DNA from: Actinacidiphila yanglinensis
GTDB lineage: Bacteria; Actinomycetota; Actinomycetes; Streptomycetales; Streptomycetaceae
Direction of reading: 5' to 3'
Length of the DNA: 64,000 nt
Assembly (NCBI RefSeq): GCF_900107965.1
Contig: NZ_FNVU01000021.1
Span: 1 to 64,000 of the forward strand
The position numbers and the translations under genes were made by a program. Shown piece by piece: positions 1-7,880 of the stretch; position 1 is the stretch's first letter, and each line of letters starts with the position of its first letter. The notes below the pieces were generated by a model that was not told where the DNA came from, did not search any database, and saw only the letters and a list, made by a program, of their open reading frames with translations.

Positions 1-1192
1 CGACGCGTTCGCGGAGGTGGACGAGGATTTCGGGGATGTTGATGGCGACGGGGCAGACGTCGTAGCAGGCGCCGCAGAGGGTGGAGGCGTAGGGGAGGGA
101 GGCGGTGTGGGGGGTGGTGGTGCCGTGGAGTTGGGGGGTGAGGATGGCGCCGATGGGGCCGGGGTAGGGGGAGTTGTAGGCGTGTCCGCCGGCGCGTTCG
201 TAGACGGGGCAGACGTTGAGGCAGGCGGAGCAGCGGATGCAGCGGAGGGCTTGGCGGCCGGTGGTGTCGGCGAGGGTGTCGGTGCGTCCGTTGTCGAGGA
301 GGATGAGGTGGAAGGTGGTGGGGCCGTCGTTGTGGGTGGTGCCGGTCCACATGGTGGTGTAGGGGTTCATGCGTTCGGCGGTGGAGGAGCGGGGGAGGGT
401 TTGGAGGAAGATTTCGAGGTCTTGGAAGGTGGGGATGATTTTTTCGATGCCGACGATGGAGATGAGGGTGTCGGGGAGGGTGAGGCACATTCTGCCGTTG
501 CCTTCTGATTCGACGACGACGAGGGTGCCGGTTTCGGCGATCATGAAGTTGGCGCCGGAGATGGCGATTTTGGTGGTGAGGAATTTTTCGCGGAGGTGGA
601 GGCGGGCGGCTTCGGCGAGGTCGGTGGGGGTGTCGGTGAGGTGGGGTGGGGCGGGTCGGCCGTGGTCGGCCATGTGGTGGGTGAAGATGTCGCGGATTTC
701 GGTGCGGTTTTTGTGGATGGCGGGGACGAGGATGTGGGAGGGGGTGTCGTTGTCGAGTTGGACGATGAGTTCGGCGAGGTCGGTTTCGACGGGGTGGATG
801 CCGGCTTGTTCGAGGGCGTGGTTGAGGCCGGTTTCTTGGGTGGTCATGGATTTGACTTTGAGGACTTCGGTTTCGCCGGTGGCGTGGATGAGGGTGGTGG
901 CGATGTGGTTGGCTTCGTCGGCGTTTGTGGCCCAGTGGACGGTGCCGCCGGCGGTGGTGACGGCTTGTTCGAGTTGGAGGAGGTAGTGGTCGAGGTGGTG
1001 GAGGGTGTGGTCTTTGATGGTGGCGCCGGCGGTGCGGAGTTGGGGCCAGTCGGGGAGTTCGGCGATGGCGGTGGCGCGTTTGGTGCGGATGGTGTGGGTG
1101 GCGTGGGTGAGGTTGGCGCGGAGTTGGGTGTTGTGGGTGGAGGTGTGGGCGGCCTGGGGGAAGGTGGGCATGCCCAGGTCGGTGGGGTTCAT
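1..1192 (-). CDS. lutB: Lactate utilization iron-sulfur protein LutB (3' end beyond window edge)
   Basis: Reading down from the ATG at 1192, the frame stays open to base 1, giving about 397 residues of a family usually near 470, so the C-terminus lies outside the window. The N-terminal two thirds form the LUD domain. Two Cys clusters follow: CIRCSACLNVCP near residue 316 and CGACYDVCP near residue 374, the 4Fe-4S ferredoxin-type motifs of LutB. In the LutABC complex it helps oxidise L-lactate to pyruvate in the cytoplasm. The start overlaps the lutA stop by 4 bp (ATGA), so the two are translationally coupled; lutC is expected just beyond the left edge. Codon use is odd for this genome: CAA, GAA, AAA and CTC dominate where neighbours use CAG, GAG, AAG and CTG. 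Confidence 0.93.
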   Translation of the reverse strand, partial: MNPTDLGMPTFPQAAHTSTHNTQLRANLTHATHTIRTKRATAIAELPDWPQLRTAGATIKDHTLHHLDHYLLQLEQAVTTAGGTVHWATNADEANHIATTLIHATGETEVLKVKSMTTQETGLNHALEQAGIHPVETDLAELIVQLDNDTPSHILVPAIHKNRTEIRDIFTHHMADHGRPAPPHLTDTPTDLAEAARLHLREKFLTTKIAISGANFMIAETGTLVVVESEGNGRMCLTLPDTLISIVGIEKIIPTFQDLEIFLQTLPRSSTAERMNPYTTMWTGTTHNDGPTTFHLILLDNGRTDTLADTTGRQALRCIRCSACLNVCPVYERAGGHAYNSPYPGPIGAILTPQLHGTTTPHTASLPYASTLCGACYDVCPVAINIPEILVHLRERV

Positions 1193-2028
1193 TGGGGGGC
1201 TCCTGTGGGTGTCGGGGGTGTGTAGGGGTGTTGTTCGGTGGAGGCGAGGATTTCGGCGAGGTGGAGGGTGTGGAGGGTGTGGTGGGGGGTGTGGGTGTGG
1301 TTGAGGATGCCGTTGAGGTGCATGAGGCAGGAGTTGTCGGCGCCGGCGAGGGTGGTGGCGCCGGTGTTGAGGGCGTGGCGGATTTTGTCGTGGCCCATGG
1401 CGAGGGAGACGTCGGGGTTTTTGATGGCGAAGGTGCCGCCGAAGCCGCAGCATTCGTCGGCGGCGTCGAGTTCGCGTAGGTCGAGGCCGCGGACGGCTTG
1501 GAGGAGGGTGCGGGGGCGGTGGCCGAGGCCGAGCATGCGCAGGCCGTGGCAGGAGGGGTGGTAGGTGACGGTGTGGGGGAAGTAGGCGCCGACGTCGGTG
1601 ACGCCGAGGATGTCGATGAGGAATTCGGTGAGTTCGTAGGTGCGGGGGGTCAGGGAGGCGGCGGCGTCGGCGAGTTGGGTGCCGCGGCCTTCTGCGTGGG
1701 CTTTGGCGCCGATGCGGGGGTAGTTGTCGCGGATCATCGCGGCGCAGGAGCCGGAGGGGGTGACGATGTAGTCGTAGCCGTGGAAGGCGTGGGCCATCCG
1801 GCGGACGAGGGGTTCGGTCTCGTGGCGGTAGCCGGTGTTGAACTGGGGTTGTCCGCAACAGGTCTGGGCGGGCGGGAAATCCACCTCCACCCCCAACCGC
1901 TCCAGCAGGGTCACCACGGCCCGCCCGGTGTCCGGGTAGAGGAGGTCGTTGACGCAGGTCACGAAGAGGGCCACGCGCAGGGGGCCTTCTTGGCGCGCCG
2001 CGCCGCCGCTCGGTTCTCGATCACGCAT
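1189..2028 (-). CDS. lutA: Lactate utilization (Fe-S)-binding protein LutA
   Basis: 279 residues, close to the 240-260 usual for LutA plus a short N-terminal extension; an internal start just before VALFVTCVNDLLYP is possible. It has two CCG domains (DUF3400/GlpC-like): TCCGQPQFNTGY near residue 58 and HPSCHG...ECCGFGGTF near residues 155-200, whose Cys residues bind a 4Fe-4S cluster. With LutB and LutC it oxidises L-lactate to pyruvate. It is first in the operon, and its stop overlaps the lutB start. Codon use changes at about base 1850: the first ~60 codons look like the rest of the window, while the remainder shares the A-ending Gln/Glu/Lys and CTC preference of lutB. Confidence 0.92.
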   Translation of the reverse strand: MRDREPSGGAARQEGPLRVALFVTCVNDLLYPDTGRAVVTLLERLGVEVDFPPAQTCCGQPQFNTGYRHETEPLVRRMAHAFHGYDYIVTPSGSCAAMIRDNYPRIGAKAHAEGRGTQLADAAASLTPRTYELTEFLIDILGVTDVGAYFPHTVTYHPSCHGLRMLGLGHRPRTLLQAVRGLDLRELDAADECCGFGGTFAIKNPDVSLAMGHDKIRHALNTGATTLAGADNSCLMHLNGILNHTHTPHHTLHTLHLAEILASTEQHPYTPPTPTGAPQ

Positions 2029-2068
2029 GCGCTCATCCTGCCCCAGCCCCGCGCACCAGGGGAAGGAT

Positions 2069-2079
2069 ACATCCGATGT
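2069..2079. promoter_or_regulatory. FadR/GntR-type palindrome upstream of lutAB
   Basis: ACATCCGATGT is a perfect 5-1-5 inverted repeat 41 bp upstream of the lutA ATG, and the similarity extends outward one or two bases. FCD/FadR-subfamily GntR regulators, which include lactate regulators LldR and LutR, bind short GT-N3-AC-like palindromes, so this is a plausible site for a lactate-responsive repressor. No GntR gene lies in the window. The assignment is inferred from position and symmetry only. Confidence 0.5.
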
Positions 2080-2228
2080 CTATCGGTGGGGTCGGCCCGT
2101 GAGAGCGGGTGGACTCCGGCGGGAGCTCCGCCGAACGCAGGCTGAACGGCGCCGCTGGACCACCGTCGGGCCGCCACCGGATCACGGGCCACCACCCGAT
2201 CGCCGCCGGAACGGGGCCGCCGGAGCGC

Positions 2229-3434
2229 TCAGCGGGCAGGCAACGGCACCGCCGCCGGGACGGACCGCCCGGGCGCGGCGCCCGTGCCCCCGCCTCCACC
2301 CGCCAGCAGAGTTCGGATCTCGCGCACCGCGCCGCGCCCCGCCCGGTTGGCCCCGATCGTGCTCGCCGAGGGCCCGTAGCCCAGCAGGTGCACTCGCGGA
2401 TCCTTCACCACGCGGGTGCCGTCCAGCCGGACGCCTCCGCCCGCCTCGCGCAGCCGCAGCGGCGCGAGGTGGTCCAGCGCCGCGCGGAAACCGGTCGCCC
2501 ACAGGATGACGTCCGCGTCCAGCGTCCGGCCGCCGTCCCAGGCCACGCCGTGCGGCGTGATCCGGTCGAACATGGGCTCGCGGCGCAGGACGCCCCGCGC
2601 CTGCGCCGCGAGCACCGCCTCGGTCGCCGCCAGCCCGGTCACGCTCACCACGCTCTGCGGCGGCAGCCCCGCCCGGACCCGGTCGTCCACCCGGGCCACC
2701 ACCGAGCGGCCCCACTCCTCGTCGAACGCCATGTCCCGGAAGACCGGCGGCCGCCTCGTCACCCAGGTGGTGCGGGCCGCGCCGCCCGGCTCGTTCAGCT
2801 CCATCAGCAGCTGCACGGCCGAGGTGCCGCCGCCCACCACGACGACGTGCAGCCCGGCGAACTCCGCCGCGCTGCGGTACCCCGCGGTGTGCAGCTGCCG
2901 CCCGAGAAAACCCTCCTGGCCCGGGTAGTACGGCAGGAACGGCCGGTCCCACGTGCCGGTCGCGTTCAGCAGCGCCCGCGCCGACCAGGTGCCGCGGTCC
3001 GTCTCCACCCGCATCCGCCCGCCGGTGCCCTCGCGCACCGCGATCACGTCGGCGGGGCGCAGCACCCGCAGGTCGAACGCCTCCTCGTACCGCCGGAAGT
3101 ACTCCCCGACCACCTGGGACGACGGCAGGTCCGGGTCGCCGCCCGCCCATTCCATGCCCGGCAGCGCGTGCACCCGGTGCGCCTTGCCGTAGGTCAGCGA
3201 GGGCCAGCGGAACTGCCAGGCGCCACCCGGCCCGGGGGAGTGGTCGAACACCACGAAGTCCGTGCCGCTGCGCAGGCCCGCGCGGGTCAGGAAGTAGCCC
3301 GCGGACAGCCCGGCCTGCCCCGCGCCGACCACGGCCACGTCGATCTCCGCAGGGGCCGGGGTCGCCACGGGACCGCCCTCCGCGGCCGGGCCGCCCTGTT
3401 CCGCGAGGCGGCGCTCCGTACCCAGATCGTCCAT
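2229..3434 (-). CDS. Flavin-containing monooxygenase-like NAD(P)-binding oxidoreductase
   Basis: 401 residues from the ATG at 3434 (MDDLGTERR), chosen because homology begins shortly after it and a longer reading would run into the neighbouring gene. It carries the FAD Rossmann motif VVGAGQAGLS (about residues 35-44), a central NADPH motif VVVVGGGTSA, and ILWATGFRAALDHL near the C-terminus, the ATG motif of class B flavoprotein monooxygenases and the YUC/CzcO-like group. No membrane segment or signal peptide, so a cytoplasmic enzyme. Family members hydroxylate small organic substrates or form N-oxides; the substrate cannot be read here. It lies 112 bp downstream of the GH3-like gene on the same strand and may be read through with it. 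Confidence 0.85.
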   Translation of the reverse strand: MDDLGTERRLAEQGGPAAEGGPVATPAPAEIDVAVVGAGQAGLSAGYFLTRAGLRSGTDFVVFDHSPGPGGAWQFRWPSLTYGKAHRVHALPGMEWAGGDPDLPSSQVVGEYFRRYEEAFDLRVLRPADVIAVREGTGGRMRVETDRGTWSARALLNATGTWDRPFLPYYPGQEGFLGRQLHTAGYRSAAEFAGLHVVVVGGGTSAVQLLMELNEPGGAARTTWVTRRPPVFRDMAFDEEWGRSVVARVDDRVRAGLPPQSVVSVTGLAATEAVLAAQARGVLRREPMFDRITPHGVAWDGGRTLDADVILWATGFRAALDHLAPLRLREAGGGVRLDGTRVVKDPRVHLLGYGPSASTIGANRAGRGAVREIRTLLAGGGGGTGAAPGRSVPAAVPLPAR

Positions 3435-3546
3435 GCCTCTGCCAACCGGTGCCGGCGGCGATTGCTTCCCGCGCGGCGGCTGCCGGAAGGCGACCGGGCG
3501 CCGCCCGGGCCCGGCGAAAGGCGAGGTCGGCCGCGGACGCGTGGAT

Positions 3547-4389
3547 TCAGCGAGCCGCGGGCCGGTGCTCGTCCGCTGCCCTGGGGCGATCGAGCGGGCT
3601 CCCGGCGGAGGAGGGGACCAGGCACGGCTCCGAGGCCCATCGCCGCAGGCGGGACACGCGCGCGGCGGCCTCCTCGAGACGGGCGACGGGGAGGTCGCCG
3701 TCGCCGACGGCCCGCGCGGTGGCGGCGTGGATCGCGTCGCGTACCCCCGGCCCGCTGCCCGGGCCCAGCCGGATGAGGTCCGCCCCGGCGATCCAGGCGA
3801 GGACGGCGGCACCGGGCGCGCCCCAGCCGTCGACGATGGTCGGTTCGTCGAGGGGGGCGCTCAGCACGACGCCGCTGTAGCCGAGTTCGCCGCGCAGCAC
3901 CCCGCTGATCGTGTGGCCGCTCACCGTGGCAGGGACGCCGGCGGAGATCGCGCGGACGCCCGCGGCCGCCGCCTCCGCGAAGGGCCGCAGGTTCCCGGAG
4001 CCGGTGAAGGGTCCCAACGCCGCGGCCACACCGTGGGCCTGGAGGTCGGACACGAAGTCGCGGGTTCCGTCCGCCCGCGGGTCCGGTCCCACGCCGAGGT
4101 GCAAGTTCGCCCCCACCGCCATCAGTTCCGCGGCGGCGGCGCTTCCGTTCTGCGTCCCGTTCTGCGTTCCGCCCCGCGGCCCGGGGTGACCGGTGAGCGC
4201 GTCCGGCACGGCGGCCCGCACCGCGTCCGAGGCGGCCCGGGCGGCGGTCCCGTCCGCGTGCACCGCGACGCCCGGGGTGCCTCTCTCCAGCCCGCGCAGG
4301 ATCCACTCCGGCAACTCCGGGGCGCCGCCCCGCACGGACGGCAGCAGGCACGAGTCGACCAGTACCGCGAGCCGGTGCAGCGTGTTCAC
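3547..4389 (-). CDS. Degenerate glycoside hydrolase family 3 (NagZ-like) protein
   Basis: 280 residues from a GTG at 4389 with GGGGGA seven bases upstream; a longer frame to 4506 has no supporting ribosome site. The C-terminal half resembles GH3 N-acetylhexosaminidases: HTISGVLRGELGYSGVVL matches the NagZ stretch before the catalytic loop, followed by AGADLIRLGPG. The usual KHFPGHGDT loop is replaced by ALGPFTGSGN (about 125-133), and the TDSLDM segment reads SAPLDE, placing Ala178 where the nucleophilic Asp should be. No signal peptide. It is therefore probably not an active hexosaminidase; a sugar-binding or regulatory role is one guess. It precedes the monooxygenase gene on the same strand. 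Confidence 0.7.
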   Translation of the reverse strand: MNTLHRLAVLVDSCLLPSVRGGAPELPEWILRGLERGTPGVAVHADGTAARAASDAVRAAVPDALTGHPGPRGGTQNGTQNGSAAAAELMAVGANLHLGVGPDPRADGTRDFVSDLQAHGVAAALGPFTGSGNLRPFAEAAAAGVRAISAGVPATVSGHTISGVLRGELGYSGVVLSAPLDEPTIVDGWGAPGAAVLAWIAGADLIRLGPGSGPGVRDAIHAATARAVGDGDLPVARLEEAAARVSRLRRWASEPCLVPSSAGSPLDRPRAADEHRPAAR

Positions 4390-4601
4390 GTACGGGTCCC
4401 CCTTCGGGGCGCGGCAGTCGGCGATCCCCCGAATGGTACAGACCAATATGCGGCCGGGGCAACGTGTCCGGCTCCGCGTCCCCCTCCGCCCGCCGCGGCA
4501 CCGCACGCGTACCGAGGTCCGGCGCGGGTGGCCGCGCGCGGCGACGCCCCGGTGGCGGTCGTGTGCGCGGCTCCCGGAGGTGCGTGGGCCACCATGGGGA
4601 C

Positions 4602-5030
4602 ATGGCCGAACGATTTGGAACCCGCGTCATCGACATCCATACCGGCAGGCAGGAGGCCGTGCACGATCTGACGGGCGCCTGCGAGGAGTTCCTGCGGGAG
4701 GCGGCGCAGGGGCGGGACGGGCTGTTCAACGTCTTCGTGCCGCACGCCACCGCCGGAGTGGCCGTCATCGAGACCGGCGCGGGCAGTGACGACGACCTGC
4801 TCGCCCTGCTGCGCGACCTGCTGCCCGCCGACGACCGCTGGCGGCACCGGCACGGCAGCCCCGGGCACGGGCGCGACCACGTGCTGCCCGCGCTCGTCCC
4901 CCCGCACGCCACGCTGCCGGTGCTCGGCGGGCGGCTCGAACTGGGCACCTGGCAGTCGGTGGTCCTGGTCGACACCAACGTCGACAACCCGCGCCGCCAG
5001 GTCCGGTTGACCTTCATGGCGGCCGGGTGA
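4602..5030 (+). CDS. YjbQ / UPF0047 family protein
   Basis: 142 residues, the standard length of the family. The start is the ATG at 4602 (MAERFGTRVID); the longer in-frame extension is not family-like. Conserved features visible are HATAGVAVIE (residues ~47-56), a GRDHVLPALVP stretch and GTWQSVVLVD near the end, which build the His-lined pocket of the YjbQ trimer. E. coli YjbQ has weak thiamin-phosphate synthase activity, but the physiological role is unsettled. It is divergent from the GH3-like gene, with about 210 bp between the starts. Confidence 0.88.
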   Translation: MAERFGTRVIDIHTGRQEAVHDLTGACEEFLREAAQGRDGLFNVFVPHATAGVAVIETGAGSDDDLLALLRDLLPADDRWRHRHGSPGHGRDHVLPALVPPHATLPVLGGRLELGTWQSVVLVDTNVDNPRRQVRLTFMAAG

Positions 5031-5154
5031 GAGGGCGGTAATGCACCGGCTCCGGCACGGCGGCATTGAGGGCGGGCCGCTGGATCGGGTGACTGTCTGG
5101 GGGTAGTATCCCAGCGGAGTTCAAAAGGGCGGTGTGACGCGGGGGTAGCTGGTC

Positions 5155-5595
5155 GTGGCAGCGGGCACGGTAATAAGTTTTGACGCGGTCAAGGGGTACG
5201 GGTTCATCTCGCCGGAAACGGGCACGGAGGACGTTTTTCTCCATGTCAACGATTTCCCCGGAGGCAAGCATCTCCTGCAGGTGGGCTCGGTGGTGGAATT
5301 CGAGGTGGAGAACGGCGACCGCGGGCCGAAGGCCACCGGGGTGCGCCTCGTCCATCAGCCCGGCGAGGGCCAGGTCCACGCCGGGTTCTCCGACGCGGGG
5401 CCGGCGGTGGGCGGCCTTTCACGTACGGGCCCCGCAGCGCCCGCAGCGCCCGGAGCGCCCGGCGTCGGGGCGTACCAACAGGAGCTCACCGAGGCGCTGA
5501 TGGCGGCCGACGCCCAGTTGACGGCCCAGCAGATCCTCCGGATCCGGTCGGCCGTCGTGGAGGTCGCCCGCCGGCGCGGGTGGGTTCAGGGCTGA
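5155..5595 (+). CDS. Cold-shock-domain protein with C-terminal extension
   Basis: 146 residues from a GTG at 5155. The first ~70 residues are a cold-shock domain with both RNA-binding motifs: GYGFI (RNP1) and DVFLHV (RNP2). A Pro/Ala/Gly linker follows, then a helical tail (about 100-146) ending in VVEVARRRGWVQG. Classic CspA proteins are 67-70 residues, so this is the longer actinobacterial type with an added C-terminal module of unknown function. It probably binds single-stranded RNA or DNA in the cytoplasm. It stands alone, 124 bp after yjbQ and 228 bp before htpG. Confidence 0.88.
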   Translation: MAAGTVISFDAVKGYGFISPETGTEDVFLHVNDFPGGKHLLQVGSVVEFEVENGDRGPKATGVRLVHQPGEGQVHAGFSDAGPAVGGLSRTGPAAPAAPGAPGVGAYQQELTEALMAADAQLTAQQILRIRSAVVEVARRRGWVQG

Positions 5596-5823
5596 CCGGG
5601 CCGGCCTCGCCGGTGACCGCCGCGCGTACCGGTGGCCCGTTCCGGCCTCTGCCGACGGAGCCCGCACGCACGGCCGTTGGGCGGGCGTCCATCCGTTCCC
5701 GGTCCCGCTGCCGCGCGGACCCCTGAGAATGTCCCGACCGGTCCCGGTCGTTCGCTGTCAATTGCCGTTGTTCGCCGTCGTCATTCGGTTGTCGAATCGT
5801 GCGCAAGAAAGGAAGGGTGCATC

Positions 5824-7821
5824 ATGCCGGTGGAGACGTTCGAATTCCAGGTGGAAGCACGTCAGCTCCTGCAGATGATGATCCACTCGATCTATTCGAA
5901 CAAGGACGTGTTCCTGCGGGAACTCATCTCCAACGCCTCCGACTCGCTCGACAAGTTGCGGCTGGAGGCACTCCGGGACGACTCGCTCGGCGCCGACGTG
6001 TCCGATCTCCATATCGAGCTCGAAGTCGACGAGAAGGCGCGCACGCTGACGGTCCGGGACACCGGCATCGGCATGTCCTACGACGAGGTCGTCAAGCTGA
6101 TCGGGACGATCGCGGACTCCGGGACCGCGAAGTTCCTGCGGGATCTCAAGGAGAGCGACGACCCCGCGCGGTCCTCGGCCGCGGAGAATCTCATCGGCCA
6201 GTTCGGCGTCGGCTTCTATTCCAGCTTCATGGTGGCCGACGAGGTCACCCTGCTGACCCGGCGGGCGGGCGAGACCCAGGGCTCCCGGTGGGCGTCCGAC
6301 GGCGCGGGCACCTACACGATCGAGGCCGTGGACGACGCCCCCCAGGGCACCTCGGTCACGCTGCGGCTCAAGCCCGAGGACGTCGACGACAAGCTCTACG
6401 ACTACACGTCCCGGTACAAGCTCAGGGAGATCGTCAAGCGGTACTCCGACTTCATCTCGTGGCCGATCAGGATGGCGGCGGTGCCGCTCCCGGCAGGCGG
6501 GGACGACACGGACACCGAGGCAGGCACGGACGGCGACGCCCCCACCCCCGCGCCCGAGACGCTCAACTCGATGAAGGCGCTGTGGGCGCGCCCGCGGGCC
6601 GAGGTCTCCGACGAGGAGTACCACGAGCTGTACAAGCGCATCAGCCACGACTGGGTCGACCCGCTGGAGACGATCCTGCTCCAGGCGGAGGGCACCTTCG
6701 AGTACCAGGCGCTGCTCTTCGTCCCCTCCCGCGCACCCCAGGACCTCTACACCCAGGGGTACGTCAACGGCCTCCAGCTCTACGTGAAGCGTGTCTTCAT
6801 CATGGGCGACTGCGAGGCGCTGCTCCCGTCGTACCTGCGCTTCGTCAAGGGCGTGGTGGACGCCCAGGACCTCTCGCTCAACGTGTCCCGCGAGATCCTC
6901 CAGCAGGACCGGCAGATCCAGCTCATGCACCGGCGGCTGGCCAAGAAGGTGCTGTCGACCATCCGCGAGATGATGACCGGATCCCCGGAGCGGTACGCCA
7001 CGCTCTGGCGGGAGTTCGGCCGCGTCATCAAGGAGGGGCTGCTGAGCGACCGGGACAACTCCGAGGCGATCCTCGGCATCTCCTCGTTCGCCTCGACGCA
7101 CGACCCCTCCGAACCCACCACGCTGCGGCAGTACGCGGAGCGGATGGGCGAGGGCCAGGAGCACATCTACTACATGACCGGGGACTCCCGGCAGACCATC
7201 GAGAACTCGCCGCACATCGAGGCCTTCAAGGCCAAGGGTGTGGAGGTGCTGCTGCTGACCGACCCGGTCGACGAGGTGTGGGTCGAGGCGGTCCCCGAGT
7301 TCGACGGCAAGGCGCTGCGGTCCGTGGCCAAGGGCGAGGTCGACCTCGACTCCGAGGAGGACCGCAAGGAGACCGAGACCCGGCGCGAGCAGCAGCGGGA
7401 CGAGTTCGCCGGGCTGCTGGAGTGGATGACGGAGCGGCTGAGCGAGAGCGTCAAGGAGGTGCGGCTGTCCTCCCGGCTCACCGTCTCACCGGCCTGCGTC
7501 GTCTCGGACACCGACGCCGTGACGCCCGCGCTGGAGAACCTGTACCGGGCCATGGGCCAGGAGGTGCCGCACGTCAAGCGCATCCTCGAACTCAACCCCG
7601 GGCACCCGCTGGTCACCGGCCTGAACAAGGTGCACGCAGCCAACGCAACCAACGCAGCCAACGGCGCGAGCGGAGCGGACGGGCAGAACGGTGCCGACGG
7701 AGGAGCGGCCGAGGTCGCCGAACTCCTCTACGACCTGGCGCTGCTCGCCGAGGGCGGGGCCCTCGACGACCCGTCACGGTTCGTCCGGGCCGTGGCCGAC
7801 CGCCTGGAGCGCACCCTCTAG
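5824..7821 (+). CDS. htpG: Molecular chaperone HtpG (Hsp90)
   Basis: 665 residues from the ATG at 5824, with AAAGGAAGG upstream. The N-terminal GHKL ATPase has NASDSLDKL, DTGIGM and GQFGVGFYS (about 33-140); the middle domain has LNVSREILQQ; the C-terminal dimerisation domain is complete. A Gly/Asp/Thr-rich insert (GGDDTDTEAGTDGD) sits near residue 225, and an Ala/Asn-rich low-complexity stretch precedes the last ~45 residues; both are likely flexible linkers. HtpG is an ATP-dependent cytoplasmic chaperone dimer. A short inverted repeat, ATTCG-N5-CGAAT, lies at 5783-5797 upstream, but no HrcA CIRCE or clear HspR site is seen. A strong terminator follows. Confidence 0.97.
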   Translation: MPVETFEFQVEARQLLQMMIHSIYSNKDVFLRELISNASDSLDKLRLEALRDDSLGADVSDLHIELEVDEKARTLTVRDTGIGMSYDEVVKLIGTIADSGTAKFLRDLKESDDPARSSAAENLIGQFGVGFYSSFMVADEVTLLTRRAGETQGSRWASDGAGTYTIEAVDDAPQGTSVTLRLKPEDVDDKLYDYTSRYKLREIVKRYSDFISWPIRMAAVPLPAGGDDTDTEAGTDGDAPTPAPETLNSMKALWARPRAEVSDEEYHELYKRISHDWVDPLETILLQAEGTFEYQALLFVPSRAPQDLYTQGYVNGLQLYVKRVFIMGDCEALLPSYLRFVKGVVDAQDLSLNVSREILQQDRQIQLMHRRLAKKVLSTIREMMTGSPERYATLWREFGRVIKEGLLSDRDNSEAILGISSFASTHDPSEPTTLRQYAERMGEGQEHIYYMTGDSRQTIENSPHIEAFKAKGVEVLLLTDPVDEVWVEAVPEFDGKALRSVAKGEVDLDSEEDRKETETRREQQRDEFAGLLEWMTERLSESVKEVRLSSRLTVSPACVVSDTDAVTPALENLYRAMGQEVPHVKRILELNPGHPLVTGLNKVHAANATNAANGASGADGQNGADGGAAEVAELLYDLALLAEGGALDDPSRFVRAVADRLERTL

Positions 7822-7827
7822 CCGCGA

Positions 7828-7870
7828 CGGTGTGCGCCCGGTCGACACACCGTCGGCCGGGCGCACACCG
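7828..7870. terminator. Bidirectional terminator between htpG and the DNA ligase gene
   Basis: Arms CGGTGTGCGCCCGG (7828-7841) and CCGGGCGCACACCG (7857-7870) pair perfectly over 14 bp around a 15-nt loop. The loop contains CACACCGTCG, which can pair with CGACGGTGTG in the left arm, giving a second, mutually exclusive hairpin. It sits between convergent stops at 7821 and 7881. There is no U-tract, as usual in actinomycetes. Confidence 0.85.
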
Positions 7871-7880
7871 ACGGCAGACC

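Noticed and set aside
5783..5797. ATTCG-N5-CGAAT upstream of htpG as a heat-shock operator
   Set aside because: It does not match CIRCE (TTAGCACTC) or the HspR HAIR motif; short dyads of this kind arise by chance.
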